NCBI RefSeq assembly: GCF_905171765.1
Contig: NC_053394.1
Coordinates: 159,473,256-159,537,255, forward strand
Reading direction: 5' to 3'
Length of the DNA: 64,000 bases
From: Bufo bufo
Lineage: Eukaryota > Chordata > Amphibia > Anura > Bufonidae
Shown: positions 21,530-33,240 of the stretch, one piece after another
Numbering within the stretch: the first letter of the stretch is position 1
Layout of the letters: every line of letters starts with the position of its first letter
The notes under the pieces: model-generated
Database searches by the model: none
Seen by the model: the letters and a program-made list of their open reading frames with translations, nothing else
Told to the model about the DNA's origin: nothing
Program-made: the position numbers and the translations under genes

Positions 21530-23104
21530 GTGGTCGACGTGGATCTGCTTGCAATATTCTTGGCTGAGCATCCACACCCGGCCTGGGTGCGGTTCGTTAT
21601 CCACGGCTTGACACACGGTTTCCACACAGGGCTTCTCGCTCTCCCTCAAACCACATTCGAATGTGATAATTTGCAGTCTGCAGCCAGAGACCCAGAGGTG
21701 GTAACTCAGTTGATCCACACCGAGCTAGACCGGGGTACTTGATAGGGCCGTTAAACCAACCTCCCTTCGCATGCTGGAGGATCAATCCAGTAGGTATTGT
21801 GACCGGCAAGTTCAACAATAAAAAACGCCTAATCTATGATTTGTCCGCCCCACATTCTTTACACATACCAAGCTTGAACTCATTGATTCCATCCGAGGAA
21901 TTCTCCATGAGATACGCATCAATAGACGAGGCAATACAAGTCATAATCAAATTAGGTAAAGGCACCTGGCTGTCAAAAGCAGACATCACCGATGCCTTCA
22001 AGTTACTACCCATCCATCCTGAGTTATGGCAGTGGCATGGCATGAAATGGCAGGGTGCTTATTATTTCGCCAGTAAACTGACCTTCGGGTCAAAGTCCAG
22101 CCCCTGGTTGTTCGACCAGCTGGCCAGCGCGCTGCATTGGGTATTGACCAACACCTTCAGGGTTAATAATGTCATCCACTACCTGGATGACTTTCTCCTG
22201 GTAGAGTCCCCAGATCAAGTACCTCAAGATCTACAAGTCCTGCGCACGGCTTTTTCAGACCTCAAAATTCCGTTGGCCCCACACAAGGTGGAGGGACCTA
22301 GCACAGAGATCACCTTTCTAGGCATTTGCTTGAACACAGTAGACATGAAGGCCAGTCTTCCTCAGGAGAAGTTGGCCAGAATCAAGGCTGTCGTTCACAG
22401 ACTAGCACAAGTGAGGGTAACTACCAGGGCAGATCTTCAGTCACTCCTTGGCATGTTGAATTTTGCTATGCGAATCATGCCGCAGGGCAGGTCCTTCATT
22501 TCAAGGCTCCTGGCACTCCTCCCGCAAGCACCCTGCCAGGACAGCCCAGTCCAGCTGGACCAGAACGCCATCGCTGACTTACTGATGTGGGACAACTTCC
22601 TCTCCCAATGGAATGGGGTTTCCCTGTTCATTCCAGTGGCATCCAGTAATTCCCCGGTGGTCCACACAGACGCCTCGCCCGCTGCCGGCTTTGCAGCCAT
22701 ACATGGCACTCACTGGTTCGCTCAATCATGGCCGGTAGATATCACCAGCATAACAGGGTTTTCAAGGAGTTCCTCACTCTTTGAAATCTATCCCATAGTA
22801 GCAGCAGCAGTCACATGGGGGGCACAATGGAGAAACCAGACAGTCCTGTTTCTGACCGACAATGAGGCTCTTGCTGACATTCTAATGAAGGGGAGGTCAG
22901 CCTCCAGGGACATCATGGCGTTCGTGCGGAAGCTCTTGTGGCTGGCTCTGCAATTTCAATTTCATTTGCACACACATAAGTGGGCAACGTAATATCGCAG
23001 CCGATGCTCTATCTCGGTTTAACTTTCCCCTCTTCTTTCAGGTCTTTCCCGAAGCAGATCTCTCCCAAACACCAACCCCGCCTCATGGCCAGCTAGTGAT
23101 GGAG
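21530..23104 (+). pseudogene. Ngaro reverse transcriptase and RNase H
   Basis: The N-terminal part (VDVDLLAIFLAEHPHPAW...) is in one frame to about 21740, where a one-base loss shifts it. The main part then reads PFACWRINPVGIVTGKF, LIYDLSAPH, WLSKADITDAFKLLPI (motif A Asp), FGSKSSPWLF (motif B) and VIHYLDDFLLVE (catalytic Asp pair), followed by RNase H text with VVHTDASPAAGFAA and FLTDNEALADIL. A second small deletion near 22975 shifts the end, after which SGQRNIAADALSRF appears in another frame. RT is recognisable throughout but not translatable as one protein. Confidence 0.85.
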
Positions 23105-23121
23105 TAGCGCCATTTCTCAAG

Positions 23122-23976
23122 ATGGCTAAGAGCCTCATGTCCGATTCTCTGTCCAGCAATACACAAAAGGCGTACAGGACGGCCTGGCGTTTGTTCAACA
23201 GGTTCAAATTCTCATACCCTCCGGCTGGTGAAGGTCCTATCACATACCTGCTTGCGTTTACAGCTTTTTGCCACTCACAGCTAAATCTATCCTATAGCAC
23301 CATTAAGCTGTATCTCGCGGGCATACAGCATCATACAGCATACACGGCCCATCCGATCAAATCCTTGTTGAGGGGCATCCAGAAACAGTCCATCCAAAGA
23401 AGACCCACCAGGCAACCTTTTACCGGCAACATGGTTAGGATAGTTTCTGACGCACTGGCCAATAACCCGTTCAGCCAATATATCAGCTCACTCGTCAGGG
23501 CGGCATTGTATCTGGCATTCTACGGTTTCCTCAGGCCAGGCGAGTTCACTTGTGCAAAATCATCAAGCAAGTTCTTGCGGAGGAACCAACTGCTTTGGGA
23601 CGGTACGCGCCTCATTCTCAGCTTGGACTCCAGCAAGACGGGCCGACCTGGGGAATCCGTGCAGGTCAGGTACTTCGTCACCAACAACAAGTGGTGCCCA
23701 GTAACTATCCTACGCGAGTGGTTGCAGTACACCGGGAACGTGCCCGCAGAGTCCCCCCTGTTCCAATTGGATGGGTTTCCCTTGAACATTCAGACTTTCC
23801 TCAGATACGTTCGCCTACTAGTCTCCTCGTCAGGGGTTAACCCGTTAGCTATCACGGGGCATTCGTTTCGCATAGGTGCCGCCTCCGCGGCCTCCAAAAA
23901 TAATGTACCTGCACATGTCATTCAGAAATTGGGCAGGTGGAAATCCGCATGCTATGCTTGCTCGTTATGTTCCTGA
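23122..23976 (+). pseudogene. Ngaro tyrosine recombinase, frameshifted at its end
   Basis: The 284-residue frame is a lambda-integrase-type recombinase: an N-terminal SAM-like domain (SNTQKAYRTAWRLFNRF), LYLAFYGFLRPGEFTC with the first catalytic Arg, the conserved Lys region, HSFRIGAAS (His-x-x-Arg) and GRWKSACYA with the likely nucleophile Tyr. Directly after CYA the expected RYVPDP text moves to another frame because of what looks like a duplicated TGCT at about 23958-23961; the frame then ends within five codons. The enzyme would integrate the element's circular DNA without target duplication. Confidence 0.85.
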
Positions 23977-24075
23977 TCCTCAACAGGAAATGTCACTTGC
24001 ATTCAATCATTTGTTGTTGTAATTTCACTTAGAATACACAGATTTAAACCTTCCCTGCATCCGTGTGGTTTTTGG

Positions 24076-24174
24076 CCCCTTCAGGCTACCCTCAATACAG
24101 CAGTTCCGGCATAACTCTACTGCTTCAGGTAGGTACAGGTACGTAGTTCTCATTCAGCCGATCCTGGCACAAGT
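24076..24174 (+). repeat. Ngaro internal repeat B1
   Basis: About 98 bp from CCCTTCAGGCTAC to CCTGGCACAAGT, overlapping the start of A2. It recurs at 24326-24424. Confidence 0.85.
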
Positions 24175-24280
24175 GTTAAGCAATGATGTCATTGCTGGGT
24201 TTGTGCTAGGGGAGGCGGGGCCACACAGGGTTAAAAGGCAGCAGACGGTACCTGCTGCAGCGCGATCGCCGGCACGTCTG
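24172..24280 (+). repeat. Ngaro repeat A2
   Basis: Near-identical to A1 (17391-17499), beginning AGTGTTAAGCAATGATGTCA. It lies between B1 and B2. Confidence 0.85.
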
Positions 24281-24325
24281 CCCACCCAACCCCCCCTTTT
24301 CCTCACATAATCCACACTGGGGTAG

Positions 24326-24424
24326 CCCCCTTCAGGCTACACTCAATACAGCAGTTCCGGCATAACTCTACTGCTTCAGGTAGGTACAGGTACGTAGTTC
24401 TCATTCAGCCGATCCTGGCACAAG
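24326..24424 (+). repeat. Ngaro terminal repeat B2
   Basis: A copy of B1 ending GGCACAAGT, followed directly by ACAGTGACTGAG. From there the interrupted LINE resumes. Confidence 0.85.
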
Positions 24425-24427
24425 TAC

Positions 24428-25343
24428 AGTGACTGAGTCACACCACACAAAAACAAAAGTTTTTGATTTTAGAAAAACTGACTTTTCTAAAATTAGATTA
24501 GTAGTATACGAGTCCCTATCAGATTAGAACAGTTTCAATGGAGTCCAGGAGAAATGGGACTACTTAAAAGTGGCACTATTGAAGGCAACAGATAATTCCA
24601 TTAGGCTTGTCGGTAAAAGCAAAAAAAGGAAGTGACCACTGTGGTACTCAGCAGAAGTGGCCAAAATCATTACAAACTAAAATATAGCATTTAGTAAATA
24701 TAAAAAAAAACAAACGAGGATGACAGGGAAATTTATAAGATTAGGCAGAGAGAAGCCAAGCAAGTTATAAGAGCTTCTAAAGCACAGACAGAAGAGAAAT
24801 TAGCTCAGTCATTGAAAAAGGTGATAAGACATTCTTCAGATACATAAATGAAAAAAGGAAACTAAAACAAGGAATTACCAAATTAAAAACAAAAGAAGGA
24901 AGGTATATGGAAGAAGATAAAGAACTAGCTGACTGCCTCAATAAATACTTCTGTTCAGTTTTTGCAAAGGAAAATGAAGGAAAAGGACCTTAGTTAGGGA
25001 GGAAGACTAATGAATCTTTTGATGCATGTGTCTTTACAAAGGAAGAGGTTCTAAGTCAGCTGTCTAAAATTAATACAAATAAGTCACAGGGGCCTGATGG
25101 GATACACCCAAAGCTATTAAAAGAGCTTAGCGGTGAGCTAGCAAAACCATTAACAGATTTATTTAACCAATCACTGGTAACAGGAGTCGTCCCAAAAGAT
25201 TGGAAATTAGCAAATGTGCCCATTCACAAGAAAGGTAGTAGGGAGAAATCGGGCAACTATAGGCCAGTACGCCTGACATCAATAGTGAGGAAATTAATGG
25301 AAACCATACTTAAGGAGAGGATTGTGGAACATCTACTGTACTC
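24428..25343 (+). pseudogene. L2/CR1-type LINE, right piece (linker and RT N-terminus)
   Basis: Continuation of the LINE from 17390. It reads through FRKTDFSKIRLV, LNKYFCSVFAKENEGKG, then KSQGPDGIHPKLLKEL and DWKLANVPIHKKGSREKSGN, which are the first RT motifs, to ETILKERIVEHL. Several stops (for instance near 24990) show decay. At 25343 it is cut by the tail fragment of a hAT element, so the catalytic RT box is absent. Confidence 0.85.
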
Positions 25344-25915
25344 CTGTTTTTTTTTGGCATTAGCAATACTGATGGATTACTGACTAAATGCTGACGGAGT
25401 GAAGGCGGATGCTCAACAGACAGGATCCGTTTTTTGGGGGTTATTGTTCTGATGGATCAGAGAAAGGGCAAAATAATCAGTGATGTCAACCCAAACTTAC
25501 TGCTGACACCTTCTCCACTCTATTGGGGGGCTCTACTTGTATAAGCGTTTAATAGAACAGGTTCTGTAATCTATGTGGAAACAGCTGACGACGGTGTAAA
25601 AGGAGTGCGCTTCTTCTTGACGCTAACATCAACCTGTGAGGTTGAGTTCATACTTGAGTTATTTGGTCAGTTTTGGCCCCGTAACTGCCCAAATAAGTGA
25701 AGTGTGCAGTGATTCTAAGAGCGACACCTGACATCTGCATGTCATACTGACTGACAGTATTGTTTTACTACCACGGCAGACTCCCTATGCGTGTTCTACA
25801 GTGTTCTACACCACTATAAAGGCTCTCTGCAGCCAGGAAATAGCCTTTCTTTTAACGCTATTCGCAGTGAATAAATTCGGAGCGAACCAATTTTTTTTTA
25901 ATAATTCGGCGAACC
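25344..25915 (+). mobile_element. 3' tail fragment of the composite hAT family
   Basis: About 570 bp closely matching 47275-47800, the 3' end of the hAT element further right (shared landmarks include GGCATTAGCAATACTGATGG and GAGTGCGCTTCTTCTT). It ends near TTCGGCGAACC. No coding sequence. It must be a separate, truncated insertion of the same family. Confidence 0.75.
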
Positions 25916-25952
25916 AGCCTCTAATGTTCTCCTTTCTCCTCGTTCCTTTTTC

Positions 25953-25955
<3 letters not shown>

Positions 25956-25985
<30 letters not shown>

Positions 25986-25986
25986 A
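25956..25986. repeat. CT microsatellite
   Basis: A (CT)n run of about 30 bases with one interruption, just upstream of the Tx1 LINE piece. Confidence 0.85.
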
Positions 25987-26219
25987 TTTTTTGGTAGGAT
26001 ATTATGGAATTCTCCTAGACACTGATGCTATGTGACTGTTAAACCTCTACTGGTGCTGCACAAAATGACCATGCAGCTCCTATTCCATGTCTCTCGAAAC
26101 CAACATGCGGATTTTCTGTTTTATGTGTTTTCCCCCGTGTTTTCTGCCCACCCCCTTTCCCTCTCCCTCCCTCGCAAGATGATAGTCCTCACCACCAACT
26201 AGTCGATCTCACTCTTTCA

Positions 26220-27018
26220 TTATGGCTATGAAAATAGTATCCCACAATGGTCAAGGCTTGAAATCGCCCACTAAATGATCAAAAGCTTTTCGTTATTACC
26301 AACAAATTCACGCTGATCTACTCTGTCTTCAGAAAATACACCTCCCAAACTTCAGCCATCGCTACCTCTCACCACATTTCCGAACTTTTTATACAGCAAA
26401 TGCTGAGATGAAAACAAAAGGAGTAGCAATTTGCTTTGGCAAATCAGTCCCCTTTTCACACTCCCTTACAGTAGCTGACCCTGAGGGCCACTACTGTATC
26501 TTATAGTGATTGGTACAATCCAGGATGTCCTGGTGACCATTGTCTCCTACAATTCCCCGAACACAGATACGCTTTCTAACTGACCTATTTTCCATATTCG
26601 ATTCTCATAAAGTGGGCACTGGAATTCTTTGTGGCAACTCTAACTGCGTCTAGAACCCAAAGTTGGATAAAACCTCAACGGTTTCAACCCCCATGCCCAC
26701 CTCCCACACTACAACTTTTGACCATTTCAAAACACTCCTCTCACAGTACCAAAGGGTGGATCTCTGGAAGGAAACACATCCCATTACAAAAGATTATGTG
26801 CATTACTCGGTCCTGCAAACCCTCTATTCCAAAATTGACCACATTTTCTCTTGAGTTTCATTCATCCCCAGATTCTTACATCGCGTATACATACTACCCC
26901 ATGGTCGGACCACAGCCCAGTTTATGTCTCTTGTTCAGCTCTCCTCTCCAAACCCCCAAAGTCCTCCTGAACGATTCACTCCTAATGATCCCTGAAGTAC
27001 TCTCCTCGCTAAAGAAAA
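26220..27018 (+). pseudogene. Tx1/L1-type LINE, endonuclease domain (left piece)
   Basis: A decayed ORF2 N-terminus. Translation gives MAMKIVSHNGQGLKSP, ADLLCLQKIHL (catalytic Glu replaced in the LQE-type motif), KTKGVAICFGK and a DKTSTVSTPMPTSHTTTFDH segment typical of Tx1 endonucleases. Frameshifts and stops are frequent. It is interrupted by a hAT MITE at 27019-27026 and continues for a short distance at 33926-34000 (LEEYFMINGPSVS). Confidence 0.7.
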
Positions 27019-27579
27019 GCCTAGAGCAGTGGTGGTGAATAGTGTTGATCAAGCAACAAAGTGCTTGAGTGCTCGGGCCGAACACCTCGGGATGCTCGGG
27101 TGCTCTACCAAGCACCCGAGCACAATGGAAGTCAATGGGAGAAACCGAGCATTAAACCAGGCACCCCCTGCTCTGACGAGGGGAGGGTGTCTGGTTCATA
27201 GAAAAAAGTCCGAAAATGATGGAAACACCACCGAAATGGTTCAGGAACAGCATGGGGAGGATGTCTGAATGCATCTTGGACTCCCTGGTCGCTGCTGGTA
27301 ACAATGTTGTCCGAGTAGTACGCCACTTTTACAGACTGACAATAATATGCACAAAACCGAAGATAAAATCGATTTTAGAGGAAAAATTGTTAGGAAACAT
27401 TCTTTCCTATATATTTACTTGTATATAAAGTGCAAGTGCTGCCAAAAATTACAAGGAAGAGGCTCTCTGATACAACCTGTGTATCACATAAAGGAGGGCC
27501 TCATTCAAATTGTGGTACAATTGTTCAGGTAGTAGGACTACTACTCTCATAAAGCCTATGCAAAATTAGGATTGATGGC

Positions 27580-28077
27580 ATGCTGGTGAGCTGACCCTCT
27601 AAAAAATTATATGCGAGGGCCTGCAGGTGAGCTGACCCTGTAAAAAATTATATGCGAGGGCCTGCAGCTGAGTTGACCCTGTAAAAGATTGTAGGTGAAG
27701 GCCGTCTGGTAAGCTGATCCTCTAAAAAAAAATTATATGCGAGGGCCTGCAGCTGAGCTGACCCTCAAAACAATTATATGCGAGGGCCTGCAGGTGAGCT
27801 GACCCTGTAAAAGATTTTTGGCGCGGGCCTGCTGGTGAGCTAACCCTGTAAAAGATTTTAGGTGCGGGCATGCTGGTGAGATGACCCTGTAAAACATTAT
27901 ATGTGAGGGCCTGCAAGTGAGCTGACCATGTAAAAGATTGTAGGTGAGGGCCTGCTGGTGAGATGACCCTCTAAAAAATTATATGTGAGGGCCTGCAGGT
28001 GAGCTGACCCTGTAAAAGATTGTAGGTGAGGGCCTGCTGGTCAGCTGATCCTCTAAAAAATTATATGCGAGGGTCTG
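27580..28077. repeat. 41-42 bp minisatellite in the hAT 3' region
   Basis: About 12 units containing GTGAGCTGACCCTGTAAAA and GCGAGGGCCTGC, with alternating unit types (ATTATATG or GATTGTAGGTG). Located downstream of the transposase stop. Confidence 0.85.
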
Positions 28078-28235
28078 CATTATATGCGAAGGGCATATAT
28101 GCGACAAATAAGCATGTTGATATGATGGAAGAAGAGAAGGAGGATGAGAAAAGGAAGATTCAACCATATACCCTTGTTTGTGTTGGAAGGGGTGCATAGG
28201 AATACAGTGTATTCAGTAAATTATAAACAACACAT

Positions 28236-31200
28236 TTAAAGTGCCTTTATGTTCAGCCGCTTTCCTCTGGTGGAGTCGAAGTCATGGTCAATCCAGGCCT
28301 TGTTAATTTTTATAAGACTCAACCTGTCAGCATTTTCAGTTGACAGGCGGATACGCTTATCAGTTATAATGCCACCAGCAGCACTAAATACCCGCTCAGA
28401 CAAAACGCTGGTGGCAGGGCAGGCCAGCACCTCCAAGGCGCAGAGAGACAGTTCGTACCACGTGTCCAGCTTAGACATCCAGTAGTTGTAAGGCACTCCT
28501 TCACCATCTTCCAAAATTTTCCCTCCTTGTGACAGTAGGCCGCGCATCAGGGTGAGGGTGCTGGCGGGGTGTCATGAAACTGTCCCAGGCTTTGGAGAGT
28601 GTTGCCCTGCCTCTGTTGAAACTGCTGTGTGTTCCCCTTGTCTCCCCTCCTCGGTTGGCCAAGGAACTACAGACTCCGCCAGCGTTGTCAGATGCAAATT
28701 TTTGGAGCAATTTTTCAACAAGGACCTTCTGGTATTGCACCGTTTTGCTCATCCTCTCCACCAGAGGAATGATAGATGAGAAGCTCTCTTTGTAGCGGGG
28801 GTCGAGAAGGGTGAACAACCAGTAATCCGTGTTGTCTAAAATGCGTATAACGCGCGGGTCGCTGGAAAAGCAGCCTAACATGAAGTCAGCCATGTGTGCC
28901 AGAGTACCAACAGGCAAGACTTCTCTGTCATCAGGAGGATGACTCTCAATCTCCTCATCCTCTTCCTCCTTTTCTGCCCACCCACGCAGAACAGATGGAA
29001 TTAAACTTCAATGGGTACTACCCTCTGCAGAGGAGGCAACTGTCTCCTGCTCCTCCTCCTCTTCATCGTCCAATTCGCGATGAGAAGACGAACTTAGGGT
29101 GGTCTGGCTATCACCCTGTGTACTTTCTTCCCCCATTTCCACCTCTTCCACATGCAATGCGTCAGCCATAATTGTGAGCAGCGAGCATTTAAGTAAACAC
29201 AGAAGCTTTATCGCCGCTCACCATCTGTGTTGATTCCTCAAAGTTTCTTAAAACCTCACAGAGGTCAGACATCCATGCCCACTCCTCGCTTGTGAATAGC
29301 GGAAGCTGACTGGAAAGGCGACGACCATGTTGCAGCTGGTATTCCTCTACTGCCCTCTGCTGCTCACAAAGCCTGGCCAACATGTGGAATGTCGATGACT
29401 TGCGGAAATGGGCACACACGTGGCACACCTTCACCAGTAGCTCAGGCAAATTGGGATAGGTTTTGAGAAACCGCTGAACCACTAAGTTTAAGACGTGGGC
29501 TATGCATGGGATGTCTGTGAGCTTGCCAAGGTCCAAAGCCGCCACCAAGTTACGGCCATTATCAGACATAATCATGCCTGGTTCTAGGTTGAGTGGCGAG
29601 AGCCACAGCTCAGTCTGGTCTCTTATCCCCTGCCACAGCTCTGCGGCGCTATGCTGTTTGTCCCCTAAGCATGTCAGCTTCAGCCCGGCCTGTTGCCGCT
29701 TCCCCACTGCAGTGCTACACTGCTTCCAGCTACTGACTGATGTCTGACTGGTGCTGCACGTGGATAATTTGGAGGTGGAAGTGGAGGAGGAGGCGGAGAA
29801 GGAGAAGTGGGGGTTGGAGCCACTAAAGTAGGTGCTGGCGGAAACCCTGATCGACGTAGGGCCCGCAATCCTTAGCGTCGGTAGCACCTGTGCCACCCCG
29901 GGGTACGACTCGCTCCCGGCCTCCACAATGTTCACCCAGTGTGCCGTCAGGGAAATGTAGTGTCCTTGGCCGAATGCACTTGTCCATGTGTCCGTGGTTA
30001 AGTGGACCATCCCAGTAACTGCGTTGGTCAGGGCACGTGTGATGTTACGGGACACATGTTGGTGTAAGGCGGGCACGGCACACCTTGAAAAATAGGGCAG
30101 CTGGGAACTGCGTAAATTGGGGCGGCCGCCGACATCAGGCTGCGGAAGGCCTCAGTGTCCACAAGCATAAATGGTGTGGCAATAGCATGGAAACAACCAA
30201 ACCCACCAACTATTCAAAATTGGATCCTCAAATGCGACCAACTATATCGTCTAGAACAGATTGCACACTGGGATGCTCGTACCCCAATGCAATTCGAAAT
30301 GGTTTGGAATCCATGGAAAACGTTTAGGAATTTTTCTGGGATTTGAGTATTTACTGTGAGAGGTATTGTTTGCGAGGGTGGGCCTCCTCCTTTTGAGCTG
30401 CTTTCCTTTGAAAGGGTCTCATTCGGTTGTGAACACCCATACTGTTGCTCCTGGTTGGAGTCAGTGGGAGACATTGCACTTTGCGCCGGCCTCGATGGAA
30501 TTCTGTGCTTTACAAAGCTACTTGTCCCCCCCCCTCCCCCAACCTATGCTTTCGTTTCTGTTTTGTTTTATTGTATTTAGGGTCAGTTCATTTAATTATA
30601 TAGTGGATACTCATATACCTTTTAGATTAAGATGATCAGAGGCGTTTTCTTTGCTGGTAACATCTGGAAAACAATGAGCATGTTATTCTTCGATAGGGAC
30701 AACTATATGAATATACTTGTAGATTGTATACGCAGGGTATGTGTATATTTAAAAAAAAAAAAGAAACTGGAATTATTGCTGACCTTTATGTTGGTTGTTT
30801 ATTTCATGTCGGAAAACAATAAAAACAATTTTAAAACAAACACAAGCATAAATGGCAGCATTTCCAGGGCCAGTAATTTTGAAAGCTGCGCATTTAGTGC
30901 TATGGTCTGTGGGTGGGTGGCTGGGTATTTGCGCTTTCGTTCAAAGGCCTGGGGTAAGAACATTTGTATGCTGCACTGGGACACGGAAATGGATGTGGTC
31001 ACTGATGGTGCTTGCGAAGGTCCAGGTGCAGGGCGGGAGGCATCTGGGCCTGCGTCTTGGACAGGGGATTGGCCAGCACGTAACACAGGGAAAGAAGAGG
31101 CAGTAATGTGACCCGCAGACATAGATTGTGGACCTAGGCATTCGTACCACTTATTACGGTGCTTGGATGCCATGTGGTGGATCATGCTGGTGGTGGTGAG

Positions 31201-32165
31201 GTTGCTAGTGTTCACGCCCCGGCTCATTTTGTTATGGCACAGGTTGCAAACTACTATTCTTTTGTCGTCTGCATTTTCCTCAAAAAAGCGCCATACTGCG
31301 GAACACCTACTCCTTGGCAAGGGCGATTTACGCAAGGGGGTGCTCTGTGGAATAGTTGCGGGCCTGTTTGGTGTGACCCGCCTTCTCCCTTTTGCCACCC
31401 CACTGCCTCTTCCAGCCTGTTTCCATGCAGCAGATCCCTCCCCCTCTGTACTGCTGTCCTCACTCGGCTTTCCACCTTCCCAGGTTGGGTCAGTGACTTC
31501 GTCGTCCACCACCTCCTCTTCCACTTCCTCACTCTGCTCATCCTCCTGACTTGTTGACCTAACCACAACCTCTGTGATTGACAACCTCTTGAGACAGTAA
31601 TTGCCGTTGAGTTATTGACATCTGTGTCTCATCATCATCCACTTCATTAAACAGTAATTGCCGTTCCCCATCGTCATCTTCTTTTGATTGTAGATGCTTA
31701 AGAGTTTGGGAATCAGGGCACAAGATCTGTCCCTCTTCAAGCGTGCTTGGCGAGAGGGCCAAATCAAGGAATGGCGCTGAAAAGAGCTCCTCGGAATATC
31801 CGAGTGTGGGATCACTTGTTTGCCCAGACTCTCCATAGTGGGAGGAAGGAGGATCAGGGTGAGGAATGGGTTGAGCAGACTCTTGGCTACTGAGACTGGA
31901 CTTGGTGGAAGACAGGGTGGTGCTTAACTGACTGGAAGCATTATCTGCTGCAATCCAATCGACCACCTGGTTGCAGTGGTCTGACTTCAAGAGTGGTGTC
32001 CTGCGCCGCCCTGCAAACTGGGAAATGAAGCTAGGTATCGTGGATTATTGTTTTTCTTGTGCTCTGGCAGCAGGCACAGTTTCACCATGCCCAGGGCCAC
32101 GGCATCTGCGTTCACCATCAGCATCACGGCCACTGCCCTGTCCCTTACTGCTTGCCTTCTTCATA
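28236..32165 (-). pseudogene. hAT transposase with BED zinc finger, broken
   Basis: Minus strand, from the ATG near 32165 (MKKASSKGQGSG) to the stop at 28236. In order: a Ser/Pro-rich acidic region (31590-32165), a BED finger (31200-31420; VWRFFEENADDKRIVVCNLC ... MIHHMASKH), the catalytic core (VHLTTDTWTSAFGQGHYISL; IMSDNGRNLVAA; CIAHVLNLVVQRFL) at 29189-30076, then 28501-28917, and the hAT dimerisation tail (LEVLACPATSVLSERVFS) at 28236-28547. Frameshifts occur near 31575, 28930-29190 and 28520, and a LINE is inserted at 30175-30841. Not functional. Confidence 0.85.
30175..30841 (+). mobile_element. Tx1/L1-type LINE 3' end with 14-bp target duplication
   Basis: A 667-bp, 5'-truncated LINE flanked by ACAAGCATAAATGG at 30161-30174 and 30842-30855. 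The left part encodes the ORF2 C-terminus (PPTIQNWILKCDQLYRLEQI, WNPWKTF), and the right end is A-rich with AATAAAAAC. It interrupts the hAT transposase between its BED finger and catalytic core. Confidence 0.85.
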
Positions 32166-32254
32166 TTAAATGTTATATATGATTGAAAGTCTGTCACACG
32201 TACAGTAGCGTAGGATTTGGAAGTGTATGAGCAAACAAATTTAAAAAGGTATTT

Positions 32255-32965
32255 GGGATGTGGAAACGTCACACAGGAGATATCCCGCAGATAATGTCAA
32301 TGCTGTCAAAAGCGGCTAATAAAAAATTACAGGGAATGTCACAGGTATTTGGGATGAGGAAACGTTATACAGGAGAGGTACCACCGGTAATGTCACTGTC
32401 CGCAGCGTCTACGCAAAAAAGTACACTGCGGATCTGGCGCTGGTAATGTCACTGTCAGAATCGGACACCGTCTATTGACAAAGTACACTGTATGTTACAG
32501 ATAAATTTTTTCAGCGCACACGTTACACTGCAGAGGTGGCGCTGGTAATGTCACTGTCAGAATTGGACGCCATCTATTGAAAAAGTACACTGTATGTCAC
32601 AGATAAATTTTTTAAGCGCAGACGTTACACTGCAGATGTGGCCCTGGTAATGTCACTGTCCGCAGCGGACACCGTCTACAGAAAAAGTACACTGAAAGTC
32701 AGATATTTTTTGGATGCGCACACTTTACACTGGAGATGAGGCGCAGCTAATGTCACTGTCTGCGGCGCACAGACTCTACGGAAAAAGTACACTGGATGTC
32801 AGATATTTTTGGGATGCGCACACTTTACACTGGAGACATGGTGCAGCTAATGTCACAGTCTGCAGCGGACACCGTCCATGGAAAAAATACACTGGATGTC
32901 AGATATTTTTTGGATGCGAACACTTTACACAGGAGATGTGGCGCAGCTAATGTCACTGTCTGCAG
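32255..32965. repeat. ~97-bp tandem repeats in the hAT 5' region
   Basis: About seven units with landmarks AATGTCACTGTC, AAAAAGTACACTG and CACTTTACACTGGAGA. The better preserved units start near 32754, 32851 and 32951. Confidence 0.8.
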
Positions 32966-32979
32966 CGGCCTAACTATTG

Positions 32980-33240
32980 CACGCTATTTAGCGCAGGATG
33001 CGCTAAAAATAGATATTGCTACCACACACAACATTCCTTAAAAGGACTTTAGGGTCTGTAAAGTTTTAGCTATTTAGCGCAGTTTGTGCTAAAAATAGAT
33101 ATTGCTGACACACACACACAACAGTCCTTAAAAGGACTTTTGCGTCTGTAAAGTTTTAGCTATTTAGCGCAGTTTGAGCTAAAAATAGATATTGCTGCTG
33201 CCACACACAACAATAGTCCTTAAAAGGACTTTTGGGTCTC
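32980..33240. repeat. Tandem repeats, three units of ~85-100 bp
   Basis: Each unit contains CTATTTAGCGCA, CTAAAAATAGATATTGCT and CCTTAAAAGGACTTT. TTTAGCGC...GCGCTAAA and TCCTTAAAAGGA form small dyads in each unit. Confidence 0.8.

Larger units (their letters stand above)
17391..24424 (+). mobile_element. Ngaro (DIRS-like, tyrosine recombinase) retrotransposon
   Basis: A 7.0-kb element with the split direct repeat arrangement A1 - coding - B1 - A2 - B2 characteristic of Ngaro-type retrotransposons. It encodes a Gag-like protein, reverse transcriptase/RNase H and a tyrosine recombinase, all on the plus strand. It is inserted in an L2/CR1 LINE between the codons ISV and the following ESH..., with AGTG at both junctions. 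Its 5' region holds a minisatellite that has itself received an L2 LINE (19036-19900). Several frameshifts make the coding regions inactive. Confidence 0.85.

Noticed and set aside
23122..23976. Phage-type integrase suggesting bacterial or viral contamination
   Set aside because: It is the tyrosine recombinase of a Ngaro retrotransposon, with Gag and RT genes and split repeats around it.
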